NCBI RefSeq assembly: GCF_019749295.1
Contig: NZ_JACWFG010000027.1
Span: forward strand, 1 to 64,000
DNA length: 64,000 nucleotides
Direction: 5' to 3'
Source: Neobacillus niacini
GTDB lineage: Bacteria; Bacillota; Bacilli; Bacillales; Cytobacillaceae
Shown here: one piece after another, positions 8,746 through 17,176 of the stretch
How positions within the stretch are numbered: position 1 is the first letter of the stretch
How the letters are laid out: the number at the start of each line of letters is the position of its first letter
Program-made: the position numbers and the translations under genes
Notes under the pieces: model-generated
What the model saw: the letters and a program-made list of their open reading frames with translations, nothing else
The model's database searches: none
Told to the model about the DNA's origin: nothing

Positions 8746-9909
8746 ATGACTTTTTTAGAAAAAATGAAGCCACACTTGGTAAGCGATGATATTTTAATTC
8801 AAGAGGTAGTCCTGCATGCACTGCATGACTATCCACATGTCCCAGAAGATTGGACCAATGAATTACTGAAAGAATCATTTCGAAATGAAGACAAACAATC
8901 TTCAATCTTCATCTACATAGAAAATCAAACCATCAATGAAGAGGCTGTTCAGATATTGATTGAAAATATTCCATTAATGGACCCTTCCAAACGTCATCTG
9001 GCGGTGAACTTGGTCCAACGTGTCGAACCGGAACTTGCTCTTAAATATAAGAAACAACTTCATAAATATATTCCGAAGAGTACATGGGCCCTATATGATT
9101 TATTGTTAGATGGTACCGAAGAAGCAGTGTATTCCGAATATGGTCAAATCATAAATGATCTTGAGAGGGCCGGTTCTTCCGAGCAGCATGAACTCTACAT
9201 TAAAGCAAAAAAAATAGCAGGCTGTTTGGTGAAAAAGGGCTGGGTTACAGAAAAAGAAATTGAACTCGTACTGAAAGAGGAGATAGAGGAGCAATGGTTT
9301 TCATATAATGGGATACTAAATGTCTATATGATTGGATTGTTAAAACAAGAAAAATATATTCCTTTATTGGTTCCCTTATTGGATCACGACGATGACAGTT
9401 TGTTAGAAGAACTGTCATCAACGTTAATCAGCTTCCAAAGTGATCAGGTGGTAAAGGAGGCTGCACCTTATCTTAGGAAAGACAAATCCATTATTTATGC
9501 AGCTTCCATCATAGAAAACATTAAATCAGACTTTGCAGTCCAAGTTTTAAGAGAAGCTTATACCTCTGCAAAAGAACTGGATCATCAAGATATTTTAATT
9601 GAAGCACTTTGTCACCAGCTTTCCGAAGAAGCGCTCCCTGAAATTAATGAACATATGGAGCTAGAGTATTCTTCCGGTCTTGTTGATATTGAACAGACGG
9701 TCTATAGTTACTTTTCAATTCTGGGATTAGAACACCCAGAACTAGCTCTCTGGAAGCAAGTCGCACTGGAAAGAGAATTGGACTTTAGACAACAGGGGAA
9801 TGATCTCCCGCATGCTCCGGTCCAAAATGAAACGAAAGTTGGCAGAAATGATCCATGCCCTTGTGGAAGCGGGAAAAAGTATAAGAAATGCTGCGGGAAT
9901 AATAGTTAA
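8746..9909 (+). CDS. HEAT-like repeat protein with C-terminal SEC-C zinc motif
   Basis: A 387-residue cytoplasmic protein. Most of it is helical repeat with leucine-rich HEAT-like units (for example [21 protein letters not shown] and [20 protein letters not shown]). The end is a textbook SEC-C motif, [19 protein letters not shown], whose Cys-x-Cys and Cys-Cys pairs bind zinc, as at the C-terminus of SecA. SEC-C tails attach to ribosomes or act as small zinc modules, so a scaffold or ribosome-associated role is plausible but unproven. The ATG follows GAGGATACATA. Confidence 0.85.
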   Translation: MTFLEKMKPHLVSDDILIQEVVLHALHDYPHVPEDWTNELLKESFRNEDKQSSIFIYIENQTINEEAVQILIENIPLMDPSKRHLAVNLVQRVEPELALKYKKQLHKYIPKSTWALYDLLLDGTEEAVYSEYGQIINDLERAGSSEQHELYIKAKKIAGCLVKKGWVTEKEIELVLKEEIEEQWFSYNGILNVYMIGLLKQEKYIPLLVPLLDHDDDSLLEELSSTLISFQSDQVVKEAAPYLRKDKSIIYAASIIENIKSDFAVQVLREAYTSAKELDHQDILIEALCHQLSEEALPEINEHMELEYSSGLVDIEQTVYSYFSILGLEHPELALWKQVALERELDFRQQGNDLPHAPVQNETKVGRNDPCPCGSGKKYKKCCGNNS

Positions 9910-9976
9910 TAAACCAATGTTGGAGAAAAAATAACTTTAGTAGAAAATCTAAATTTTTATTTAAATGCTCTGTTAA

Positions 9977-10236
9977 AACTGAATGTTTATTTCACTATGT
10001 TTGGAAAATAAGCGGATATTTTCCGTTTAAATTGGGAAATACCCATATTTCCTTAAAAATAGGCGGAGTTTTTCCGCTTATTGTATCTAAATCCTTGTAA
10101 TTTGACTTATTTTTAGGAGTTAAGCGGAATATCTCCGCTTATATTGCTTCTTAAGGTTCCTCTATAATCAATAGCCGGAAATTCTCCGCCTATAAATTCT
10201 CAACACTACACGAAAAACAACAATGAATAATAACAG
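9977..10236. repeat. Hairpin-rich interspersed element, copy 1
   Basis: About 260 bp built of successive hairpins with arms of the type AAGCGGA...TCCGCTT (arms near 10010, 10065, 10120 and 10175). The same succession is found in reverse orientation at 15009-15270, with long runs of near-identity such as TTCCTTAAAAATA, TTAAGGTTCCTCTATAA and the end TAATAACAG. No reading frame spans it. It lies between the stop of the SEC-C gene and the stop of the convergent methyltransferase gene. Confidence 0.85.
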
Positions 10237-10259
10237 AGACATTTAAAAAAAGGAATGGA

Positions 10260-10305
10260 ACCATGGGACAGTTCTTATAAAATGGATGACGAACCGTCCC
10301 ATGGT
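10260..10305. repeat. Intergenic palindrome, possible bidirectional terminator
   Basis: ACCATGGGACAGTTC at 10260-10274 is nearly mirrored by GAACCGTCCCATGGT at 10291-10305, with a 16-nt loop. It lies between two convergent genes. Related GGTTCT/GGGACGG half-sites occur near 3800 and at 36722-36753. Confidence 0.65.
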
Positions 10306-10317
10306 ACTCTTCAAATG

Positions 10318-11049
10318 CTACTTTGTACAAGAAAAAGCCAGTACGACTGGAATTCTAAGTCTTCTTTCGAACTCTTGATCACTAGTAAAATGTTCTCGCT
10401 TCGGTGTTCCTTCGCGTAAATCAACTATTGAGAAGCCAGCTTCAGTAAGGGCCTTAAAATAATGTTCAGTTGTTCGATGGTATTTTACCACAATCTGTTC
10501 AATCCAAGGCTCTTTTCTTTCGCCTTCAAGAAAATAATCATCGACTACCCAGTTTACACGCTTATCTCCTGATTGTTTGCTTATAAATGAAGAAGTAGTA
10601 AGGGGATGTTGAACACTAAACACAAACTTACCATTTTCCTTTATGGTTTTATGTACATTCTGGAACAATAAATGGACATCTGGGACATAGTGTATTGCAA
10701 AACGAGAAGTAACAATATCAAATTTTTCGGGTGGGTAACTGAATGATTCCATTGTCTCGTGAAGAATACTTCCATTTTTATCTGTTAGCGTAAGATTTGC
10801 TGATGTTACCATTTGTTTAGAGCCTTCTACTCCTGTGTAAAACGCTGCACCTTGATTAAGTAACTCCATTCCAAACGAAGCATCACCACATCGTAGGTCT
10901 AAAATACTTTTATTTTGAAAGGTTCCAAGAAGTTCATAAATGATAGGAGTTTCGATTGCATTGTTTGGACTATCCTTTCTACTCCTTCTCTTCATATAAT
11001 TTGATAAAAATTCATCCTGATCATAAGCGCTTGCACCTCTAAATTCCAT
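10318..11049 (-). CDS. Class I SAM-dependent methyltransferase
   Basis: A 243-residue methyltransferase with a Rossmann fold. The motif I region reads ILDLRCGDASFGMEL, where the family usually has DLGCGDG; the first glycine is replaced by Arg. Later motifs are DIVTSRFAIHYVPD and GKFVFSVQHPLTT. The N-terminus FRGASAYDQDEFLSNYMKRRSR resembles a common Bacillus methyltransferase group of unknown substrate. I place the start at 11049 because AGAGGGG lies 10 nt upstream of that ATG; an extension to 11118 is open but lacks a ribosome-binding site at the right distance. It converges on the SEC-C gene across hairpin repeats. Confidence 0.82.
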   Translation of the reverse strand: MEFRGASAYDQDEFLSNYMKRRSRKDSPNNAIETPIIYELLGTFQNKSILDLRCGDASFGMELLNQGAAFYTGVEGSKQMVTSANLTLTDKNGSILHETMESFSYPPEKFDIVTSRFAIHYVPDVHLLFQNVHKTIKENGKFVFSVQHPLTTSSFISKQSGDKRVNWVVDDYFLEGERKEPWIEQIVVKYHRTTEHYFKALTEAGFSIVDLREGTPKREHFTSDQEFERRLRIPVVLAFSCTK

Positions 11050-11343
11050 ACAATCCATTCCCCTCTGTACTCTATTCCCTAGATGCTCATCAGTGATAGT
11101 CTTTGGATATTTTATCATATTAATGTTAAATTCTAGTAATATATTATATTTTTGCTGTAAATAGCCTTCGATTCATCAATATTGATCGAAATTATAAAGG
11201 AACTCCCCACTTACCTAGTGAATAGTAACGATAAGAATTGATTTAAGGCTTTTTTCATTCCTGACTTTAAAGAAAAGTGAAAATATATTTGGTATTATTT
11301 AATAAGATAAATGCACAACATAAGAAATAGGAGGTGCATTTAT

Positions 11344-11838
11344 AGTGAGGCATTCGAGATTTTTATTAATCCTATGATGATTCTTCCATGGTTTTCAATA
11401 CCACTTTTGGGACGAGGTACAATAAAACGCTTTCTACCAGTAACTATACTTATTGCCTGTGTCGTAAAGATAAATAACATTACTGCAAAGAAACGAAATT
11501 GGTGGAAGTTTTATAATAGTATTCACCCTAAAATTTCAGGTGATATTCCTTTTATTTTGGGTCCTTACCTTATTTTGTCTATATGGATTTTAAAACTTCC
11601 TTATGGCAAGTTAACTTTATTTATGATTCCCAATGCAATTGTTCATATCTTATTTGCTTTTCCAGGAATGAAATTATTAAAACGATTAGGAATAGTGTCT
11701 TTAGTTCAGATGAAGCCAATCCAATTGACATTATTACTTACTATTTGAGGGTTTCTACTGTATGGTTTTCAATTTGTTATAGAGAATATTAAGCGAAATA
11801 ATACTTTTCGAAGTCTTAAACGCATTAAAAAGTTTTAA
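11344..11838 (+). pseudogene. Broken membrane protein gene
   Basis: A strong ribosome-binding site (AGGAGGTG, 11328-11335) leads to GTG at 11344, reading MRHSRFLLIL and then a stop at about 11374. Translation continues in another frame as MMILPWFSIPLLGRG with four hydrophobic segments. It then meets an in-frame TGA at 11746-11748 and runs on in the same frame (GFLLYGFQFVIENIKRNN) to a stop at 11838. One frameshift plus one nonsense change therefore separate it from a protein of about 165 residues. An ATG at 11311 opens the middle frame but ignores the ribosome-binding site. A second overlapping open stretch in another frame reaches 11962. The gene lies upstream of a CBO0543-type membrane gene with which it may once have formed a unit. 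Confidence 0.7.
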
Positions 11839-11985
11839 TATTACAGCGCAATACAGCAGCTTCCAAAATAACGGGTACTATTCTTCAATAGCAAAAGATA
11901 GTTTTACCTTATTCAAGTCATCTGAAGCCAGAATTATTTCGGAAGTTAAATTATCTAAGTAACAAAAGAATTCGAGGCTGATAAT

Positions 11986-12501
11986 ATGCATTTATTATTC
12001 AATGCTATATTTCTCATTGCAGCAATAATATGGGGTGACTGGCGCAACTGGAGGAAATATTATTCCACTATTTTATTTATATGGTTTGGTGATTTACTAT
12101 ATAATTTTCTTTGTTATGACTACAAGATGTGGGAGTATAAGGAAAGTATTTTTGGCCTTGCTGTAATGCCAAATCACACTATTATTACACTATTAATTAT
12201 GTTTATTTCTTATCCATCAAGTATCTTAATATTTCTGGGAAGATTTCCAGAGAAAAAATTAAATATGGGTTTATGGATAATATTTTGGGTATCTTTGTTT
12301 TCATTGATTGAATACATAAATTTGCATTTTTTAAATTTAATTACCCATCATAATGGGTGGACAATAGGTTGGTCAGTTTTCTTTAATGCTATTATTTTTG
12401 TTATGCTTAGGCTGCATTATAAATACCCAACAGTTGCTTTAATAACCTCTATTCCGATTATTTTCTTTTTTGTTATTTACTTTCATGTTCCAATTAGGTG
12501 A
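11986..12501 (+). CDS. CBO0543-family membrane protein
   Basis: A 171-residue integral membrane protein with about five hydrophobic segments. The start LLFNAIFLIAAIIWGDWRNWRKYY, the FGDLLYNFLCYDYKMWEY segment and the GWTIGWSVFFNAIIFVMLRLHYK segment match the CBO0543 family of Bacillus and Clostridium membrane proteins. That family has no known function and often occurs in tandem copies. The ATG follows GAGGCTGATAAT. A large hairpin at 12515-12555 ends the unit. Confidence 0.78.
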   Translation: MHLLFNAIFLIAAIIWGDWRNWRKYYSTILFIWFGDLLYNFLCYDYKMWEYKESIFGLAVMPNHTIITLLIMFISYPSSILIFLGRFPEKKLNMGLWIIFWVSLFSLIEYINLHFLNLITHHNGWTIGWSVFFNAIIFVMLRLHYKYPTVALITSIPIIFFFVIYFHVPIR

Positions 12502-12514
12502 CAGTAGCATTAGG

Positions 12515-12555
12515 GTACAAGAAGAAGCCGCCATTTTGGCGGCTTCTTCTTGTAC
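12515..12555 (+). terminator. Long perfect hairpin after the CBO0543-type gene
   Basis: GTACAAGAAGAAGCCGCC is mirrored exactly by GGCGGCTTCTTCTTGTAC with a loop of about 4 nt. No T run follows, so it may act as an RNA-stabilising hairpin as much as a terminator. Confidence 0.7.
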
Positions 12556-12637
12556 TAACGGGGCAGTATTGTTTAACAAGGAATACATATAGATTTATTG
12601 AATAATTATAGATATTTTATAGTAAGGGGGAGGGCAA

Positions 12638-12832
12638 ATGAGACGTTATTTTAGTCTTTTTTTGCTTACGATATTAGTAGCTATTTTATTATTTTTTACA
12701 TTACCATTGTTGGTTGGCGGTATATTTGGTGAAGTTAAGATTATTGTAGGAACAATTTTAGTTTTATTAGGGTCTTTTATAATAACACAGTTATTTTACA
12801 TTATTGATTTATTAAAGAACAAAAGTAGATAG
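12638..12832 (+). CDS. Small two-helix membrane protein
   Basis: A 64-residue protein with two hydrophobic helices (about 4-30 and 35-57) separated by GEVK, and a basic tail (LLKNKSR). The ATG follows AAGGGGGAGGG at a good distance, which supports real translation. No family recognised. Confidence 0.65.
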   Translation: MRRYFSLFLLTILVAILLFFTLPLLVGGIFGEVKIIVGTILVLLGSFIITQLFYIIDLLKNKSR

Positions 12833-13021
12833 CTTATTGAAGTAAGGTTCCTTTCCTTCTAGAAGGATTAAACTCTTTTATTGAACTAAAGCCCTGAAAA
12901 TAGAGGAGTCAAACAATTTAAATTAAGTTTTGTATCTTTACCATCCCCAGGGTTTTACAAAAGCAGATATAATTAAATAGTAATTTTCATTATAATTGAA
13001 TGTAAAGGGGGGTGCTTATAG

Positions 13022-13126
13022 TTGGATAATCACATAAGAATATCTGGTACTTCTACCACTCATGCAAAGCCTATTATTGGAAAGGCGATACTTTGCATGG
13101 GGCAAACATTTAACTCTTATCGCTAA
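13022..13126 (+). CDS. Possible 34-residue peptide overlapping a hairpin
   Basis: TTG at 13022 lies 7 nt after a very strong ribosome-binding site (AAAGGGGGGTG), with two TATAAT-like boxes upstream. The frame encodes 34 residues starting MDNHIRISGTSTTHAK. Inside it, CATGCAAAG and CTTTGCATG form a 9-bp inverted repeat. It lies 66 bp before the CD3324-like gene. This may be a leader peptide, a small protein or the remnant of a larger gene. Coding status is uncertain. Confidence 0.35.
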   Translation: MDNHIRISGTSTTHAKPIIGKAILCMGQTFNSYR

Positions 13127-13192
13127 ACAAGCTTTTCTAATATTTTGGCTTTGCACCTTATTTGTCAAGATTAAAATAAGGAGCGAGCAAAA

Positions 13193-13462
13193 TTGAAATA
13201 TATGAATGCAAACAAAGTTTTACCTGAAAAGCTAATTGAAGAAATCCAAAAGTATGTCCAAGGGGAAACGATTTACATTCCCAAGCTGGAAACAGAGCAT
13301 CTGAAATGGGGAACCTTGAGTGGCGGGAGAATGACACTTGATCGCCGTAATGACACCATTAGACATTCTTTTAATAGTGGCAGCAGTATCCAGCAACTGG
13401 CTGATGAATATTACCTTTCTACTGAAACCATTAAGAAAATTGTTTATTCAAATAAAAAGTAG
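13193..13462 (+). CDS. CD3324-family helix-turn-helix protein
   Basis: An 89-residue protein starting MKYMNANKVLPEKLIEEIQKYVQGETIYIP, characteristic of the CD3324 family. A basic segment and a C-terminal helix-turn-helix follow (SIQQLADEYYLSTETIKKIVY), so it probably binds DNA as a small regulator. The TTG start (not the internal ATG) is chosen because family members begin MKY.NANK and because AGGAGCGAG lies just upstream. A terminator follows at once, so it is monocistronic or ends the unit begun by the 34-residue frame. Confidence 0.82.
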   Translation: MKYMNANKVLPEKLIEEIQKYVQGETIYIPKLETEHLKWGTLSGGRMTLDRRNDTIRHSFNSGSSIQQLADEYYLSTETIKKIVYSNKK

Positions 13463-13465
13463 GTG

Positions 13466-13505
13466 AACAGCACTGTTGAAAATTTTTTAGCAGTGCTGTT
13501 TTTTA
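13466..13505 (+). terminator. Rho-independent terminator
   Basis: AACAGCACTG pairs with CAGTGCTGTT and a T run follows. Confidence 0.85.
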
Positions 13506-13605
13506 TGTAAAAAACGTTTCATAGTCATTTTATCCATTTTGGTGGTTTGCTTGCATGGTTTAAAATAAAAGGACAGAAAAGACAGCAAAAGGATTGGAGA
13601 TATAT

Positions 13606-14259
13606 ATGATGACCGAAAAATTTATTAAAAATGAACAGTTAAACTTCATAAAAAAACAGATAGCTTTAATTAAGGAGAGCAGCAAGAAGAACGTACCTCA
13701 AAACGTTTTGACTGCTGTGATTGACTTAGCCAATGCCAAAATCTTAGATCTCTTTCCAAATCTATCATTGGAAAAACAAGAAATGCTGGATCTTTCCAAA
13801 CTGAAAAGAGATAAAGAGTATGAACAATATATTCAGCATCTAACTGACTATTTACTGCCCTTTCCAAAAATCACCGAGCAGCAACTGAAAAAAATGTTTC
13901 CAAAACATAAAAAAATTAAACTCCCTGATTTATCAACTATAGATCTCAACCAGTTGACCTATTTAAGCTGGAATGACTTAGGATATAATAAAAAATTTAT
14001 AGTCTATGAGCTAGAGGGCAAAATAGTTGGTATTGATTGTGAATTTGCACCATCTAGTAAAAAAAATCTTTGTTCTTTCTGTAATAGTTTTGGTGATGTT
14101 GCCTATTTTTCTACTATAACAAAAGCAAAAAAGTCTAATAATCCGGATTATTACAAGTCCATCGGCAATCTTATTTGTGTCGATAGCAGCGAATGCAATA
14201 AAAAGATAACGAATGTGGAATATGTAACTACTTTCCTAAAAAACTCACTAGGAATATGA
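13606..14259 (+). CDS. FusB/FusC-family EF-G-binding protein
   Basis: A 217-residue protein with the two-domain layout of FusB. An N-terminal helical bundle (FIKNEQLNFIKKQIALIKESS) is followed by a C-terminal treble-clef zinc finger. Its ligands are visible as CSFCNSFGDVAYFSTITKAK and, later, LICVDSSECNKK (four cysteines). FusB proteins bind elongation factor G through this finger and free it from ribosomes stalled by fusidic acid. Chromosomal relatives are common in Bacillaceae and their native role is uncertain. The start at the first ATG of an ATGATG pair is set by GGATTGGAG 6 nt upstream. Confidence 0.85.
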   Translation: MMTEKFIKNEQLNFIKKQIALIKESSKKNVPQNVLTAVIDLANAKILDLFPNLSLEKQEMLDLSKLKRDKEYEQYIQHLTDYLLPFPKITEQQLKKMFPKHKKIKLPDLSTIDLNQLTYLSWNDLGYNKKFIVYELEGKIVGIDCEFAPSSKKNLCSFCNSFGDVAYFSTITKAKKSNNPDYYKSIGNLICVDSSECNKKITNVEYVTTFLKNSLGI

Positions 14260-14382
14260 AAACTTCAGATGGTAACCAACATCATTGGGATTAAATATGA
14301 GTATTTTATTTTTATGTTAAAATAAAATTAATTGTTAAAAATTGTATAGAAGTAATTAGGAAACTAAATGGGGTGAAATTAT

Positions 14383-14838
14383 TTGAAAAAGGTTTGTACT
14401 TTTCTCTTTGGTATGCTTTTTGTTGTTTTATTAACAGGATGTATTGGAGAAGAATATGATTTTTCTCCCCCATCTGCTTCGCTTACAAATCCTGAGGATA
14501 TTACTCAAGAAGAAAAATTAGCAGAAGCAAACATTGATTGGACTTATGATGAAAAATACAACAAGGAAACAAAAGATATTCTTTCGTTAGCAAAAGAACA
14601 AAATAAAATGTACTTTAATTCGGGGCAGAAAGTTCAGTTTTCCCTTCAAGATGGACATTTTGACGAAAAAAAAGTAAAAATTTCACTTTTGCAAAATGAA
14701 AACAAAATGGATTTAGAAATGGAACATGCTGGTTCATATTTCAACTTACCGAAAGAAAAAGGCGAGTATATGATTGTATTAGACCTCCCTACTGATAAAG
14801 GAACCGCTCAATATGTAGGGAATATCATCATTCAATAA
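14383..14838 (+). CDS. Lipoprotein of unknown function
   Basis: A 151-residue protein with signal MKKVCTFLFGMLFVVLLTGC, a good lipobox with Cys at residue 20. The mature part is acidic, with AEANIDWTYDEKYNKETKDIL followed by a beta-rich C-terminus (FSLQDGHFDEKKVKISLL, ending QYVGNIIIQ) that resembles an Ig-like or copper-chaperone-size sandwich. No family assigned. The TTG start follows ATGGGGTGAAATTA. Expressed alone, with about 650 bp of mostly repeat DNA after it. Confidence 0.78.
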   Translation: MKKVCTFLFGMLFVVLLTGCIGEEYDFSPPSASLTNPEDITQEEKLAEANIDWTYDEKYNKETKDILSLAKEQNKMYFNSGQKVQFSLQDGHFDEKKVKISLLQNENKMDLEMEHAGSYFNLPKEKGEYMIVLDLPTDKGTAQYVGNIIIQ

Positions 14839-15008
14839 TAGTAAGTTTAGGATGGCAATAAGAATGGAAAAACGCGACATGATTCCCCCGCTGCACCTGA
14901 CCGAAATGAAAGTTAGGTGGCAGAAATGATCGGGCATAGATTAAGGTACCCAAATAAATTTGTTTAAAGTGATTAGTAGGGGATGTGGTGGGTTTTTTTC
15001 TATAGGCC

Positions 15009-15270
15009 CTGTTATTATTTATTGTTGATTTTCGTGTAGGATTGAGAATTCATAGGCGGAGAATTTCCGGCTATTGTTTATAGAGGAACCTTAAGGAGCA
15101 GATATAAGCGGAGATATTCCGGCTATCTGTTTTAAATAAAACAAATTCCAAGAATTTGGATACAATAAGCGGAAAAACTCCGCTTATTTTTAAGGAAATA
15201 CAGGTATTTCCCAATTTAAACGGAAATTCTCCGCTTATTTTCCAAACACAGTAAAATCAACATTCAGTTT
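15009..15270. repeat. Hairpin-rich interspersed element, copy 2 (inverted)
   Basis: Reverse-complement copy of the element at 9977-10236. It starts CTGTTATTATTTATTG and ends near ACATTCAGTTT. The serial AAGCGGA/TCCGCTT hairpins and the spacer sequences are conserved with scattered substitutions, some of which are compensated on the other arm. It separates a lipoprotein gene from the TrmB gene. The flanks (14839-15008 and 15271-15486) hold no gene that I can support. Confidence 0.85.
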
Positions 15271-15425
15271 AAATTTCAAAGCACGAAATAGGAGAATTGC
15301 TGAATGCAATTACGGGAATCCTAAAATATTTGGATATAGTTGAGCAAATGTTCCAAGGCGGGATAGATCCCTTGTATAAGGGGGGAGCGTTAATACTTCT
15401 TAGATTAACATCCCCGATTGATGTA

Positions 15426-15463
15426 GAAGAACAGCCAATTTGCTAAGAAGAAAGCTGTTCTTC
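15426..15463 (-). terminator. Hairpin downstream of the TrmB gene
   Basis: GAAGAACAGC pairs with GCTGTTCTTC. It lies after the stop of the minus-strand TrmB gene. The T run is poor. Confidence 0.45.
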
Positions 15464-15486
15464 CATGTTGTTTTAAACTGACAAAT

Positions 15487-16314
15487 TTATTTTACATAAT
15501 GTTTTTTAAAATCTGGATGGATAGAGAATTTTCGGCGTAAATTCACGAGATTTTCCCCGAAACTTTCTTCTAAAGGTTTTCTATGTTTCTTCATAATTTC
15601 CATGAGGTACAAATCATGGATCATGACTTCTGTAATTGGCATAACTAAACCAACATGTCTTGTCCACGCAGCACGGCTATCTTTCCCCAGCGAGACAATC
15701 CCTGCTACTACCTCTGAATCATCTGCACTAATAACAATCCAGCGTCCACCATACTCTTCTGTAATTTCATGCCCCATATAATGGAGATAGAGGTTCGCAA
15801 AATCAGAGACGATTTCTCCATAAGCAATAATCGTTACATTGACTCCTCTATTTACTGCCTGCCTTAGTTCAGACTCCAACTCTTCGTATTCCTCTTCCCA
15901 AACCTCTAGGAGAATCCTTGTTTTTGAAGATGCGATACAATCTTTAACCTTTTGTAGTATTTCAATGCGGCCCATGATATTCCAGATATTTTCACGGTCA
16001 TTTGCAGATTGTTCAAACTCTGCTAGTGACTTTTCTGCCAGTTCAAAATTTTGTTCTGCTTCCATTCGCCGGTTTTTAATGAGCTCCTTTGCGGGCACAG
16101 GAGAATACTGCGGCGTGTTTCCAGGACTAACCAGAATATCTCCTCGTATGGCGAGACTATCTAGAACTTCATATATTTTTGAACGTGGTACACCAGAATT
16201 CTTCGCTACTGCATATCCAGTTAAGGGAGATTCCTCCAAAAGGCTCAGATACGCTTTCGCTTCATATTCGGTAAAATTTAAATTCTTTAATGTTTCAAAA
16301 ATGGTTTTTTTCAT
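15487..16314 (-). CDS. TrmB-family transcriptional regulator
   Basis: A 275-residue DNA-binding regulator. The N-terminal winged helix is typical of TrmB (LKNLNFTEYEAKAYLSLLE, TGYAVAKNSGVPRSKIYEVLDSL, YSPVPAKELI). A coiled linker (residues about 75-105) follows. The C-terminal effector domain contains TRILLEVWEEEYEELESELRQAVNRGVNVTII, as in the phospholipase D-like sensor part of bacterial TrmB proteins. It is transcribed divergently from a LysE-type exporter, and two copies of one palindromic operator lie between the genes. It therefore most likely represses itself and the exporter until an effector binds. The start is supported by GTGGAGGC. Confidence 0.9.
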   Translation of the reverse strand: MKKTIFETLKNLNFTEYEAKAYLSLLEESPLTGYAVAKNSGVPRSKIYEVLDSLAIRGDILVSPGNTPQYSPVPAKELIKNRRMEAEQNFELAEKSLAEFEQSANDRENIWNIMGRIEILQKVKDCIASSKTRILLEVWEEEYEELESELRQAVNRGVNVTIIAYGEIVSDFANLYLHYMGHEITEEYGGRWIVISADDSEVVAGIVSLGKDSRAAWTRHVGLVMPITEVMIHDLYLMEIMKKHRKPLEESFGENLVNLRRKFSIHPDFKKHYVK

Positions 16315-16332
16315 AAAGCCTCCACTATATAG

Positions 16333-16353
16333 TAGTCGCTACCTTAGTAACTA
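16333..16353. promoter_or_regulatory. Candidate TrmB operator, site 1
   Basis: A 21-bp imperfect palindrome just upstream of the TrmB start. Read on the minus strand it begins TAGTTAC and ends GCGACTA, and it matches site 2 (16409-16429) at 17 of 21 positions. It overlaps the likely TrmB promoter/leader region. Confidence 0.7.
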
Positions 16354-16370
16354 ATATTCTAGCAAAATTG

Positions 16371-16429
16371 TTGATTATTTCCAAATACTTCTGGTATACT
16401 CATTTAAGTAGTTACCTTGGTAGTCACTA
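16371..16429 (+). promoter_or_regulatory. LysE-gene promoter with TrmB operator site 2
   Basis: A TTGATT -35 box at 16371 and a TATACT -10 box at 16395 are 18 bp apart. Immediately downstream, at 16409-16429, lies the second copy of the 21-bp palindrome (TAGTTACC, then GGTAGTCACTA). Its position over the start region fits repression. Confidence 0.72.
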
Positions 16430-16453
16430 TTATGATAAGAAGGGGGAAACAAC

Positions 16454-17083
16454 ATGGATAGCTTACTAACATACATATCGATTGCTGCGATGATGGTGGT
16501 TATACCAGGGGCAGATACGATGCTCCTCGTGAAAAACACCCTTAGCTATGGTCCAAAAGCCGGACGTTATACGGTACTCGGAATGGCAACCGGACTTTCT
16601 TTTTGGACACTTATTGCGATTCTTGGGTTATCTGTGGTCATTGCAAAGTCGGTCATTCTTTTTAGTACAATCAAATATTTGGGAGCGGCTTACTTAATTT
16701 ATTTGGGGATAAAAAGTTTTTTTGCTAAAAGTGCGTTTTCTTTAGAGGAGATTCAAGCACAAGCGAATACATCTCCCAAGTCTTCAAGTCGGCATAATAA
16801 AGAGTCCTTTATGCAAGCTTTACTGAGCAATGTTCTTAATCCAAAAACGGTTTTGGTTTATATAACTGTCATGCCTCAATTTATCGATTTGAACGGAAAT
16901 GTAAATCAGCAATTAATACTGTTAGCATCAATCCTTACTTTACTTGCTGTATTGTGGTTTCTAACCCTTGTTAATGTAATTGATTACGCAAAAAAATGGT
17001 TAAATAACCCCAAATTCCAGAAAGTATTTCAAAAATCAACCGGCTTACTCTTATTAGGTTTTGGCGTTAAAACAGGAATATAA
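16454..17083 (+). CDS. LysE/RhtB-family exporter
   Basis: A 209-residue inner-membrane exporter with six hydrophobic segments. The family signature is present: VVIPGADTMLLVKNTLSYGPKAGRYTVLGMATG near the N-terminus, then YLGAAYLIYLGIKSF, and NVLNPKTVLVYITVMPQF in the second half. LysE/RhtB proteins export amino acids and related small molecules with the proton gradient. The exact substrate is unknown here. The ATG follows AGAAGGGGG. Divergent to TrmB with shared operators; a terminator follows. Confidence 0.9.
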   Translation: MDSLLTYISIAAMMVVIPGADTMLLVKNTLSYGPKAGRYTVLGMATGLSFWTLIAILGLSVVIAKSVILFSTIKYLGAAYLIYLGIKSFFAKSAFSLEEIQAQANTSPKSSSRHNKESFMQALLSNVLNPKTVLVYITVMPQFIDLNGNVNQQLILLASILTLLAVLWFLTLVNVIDYAKKWLNNPKFQKVFQKSTGLLLLGFGVKTGI

Positions 17084-17106
17084 ATTTCATTTATTATTTA
17101 TACACT

Positions 17107-17141
17107 AAGTACTTTTCTGAAGAAGGAAAAGTACTTTTTTT
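17107..17141 (+). terminator. Rho-independent terminator after the LysE exporter
   Basis: AAGTACTTTTC pairs with GAAAAGTACTT, followed by a T run. Confidence 0.88.
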
Positions 17142-17176
17142 GTTGAAGTAGTGAAGTGTAAAGGGGTGTATTTGTA

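Noticed and set aside
11583-11792. 69-codon frame overlapping the broken membrane gene
   Set aside because: The conserved hydrophobic protein is in another frame; this one has no start signal.
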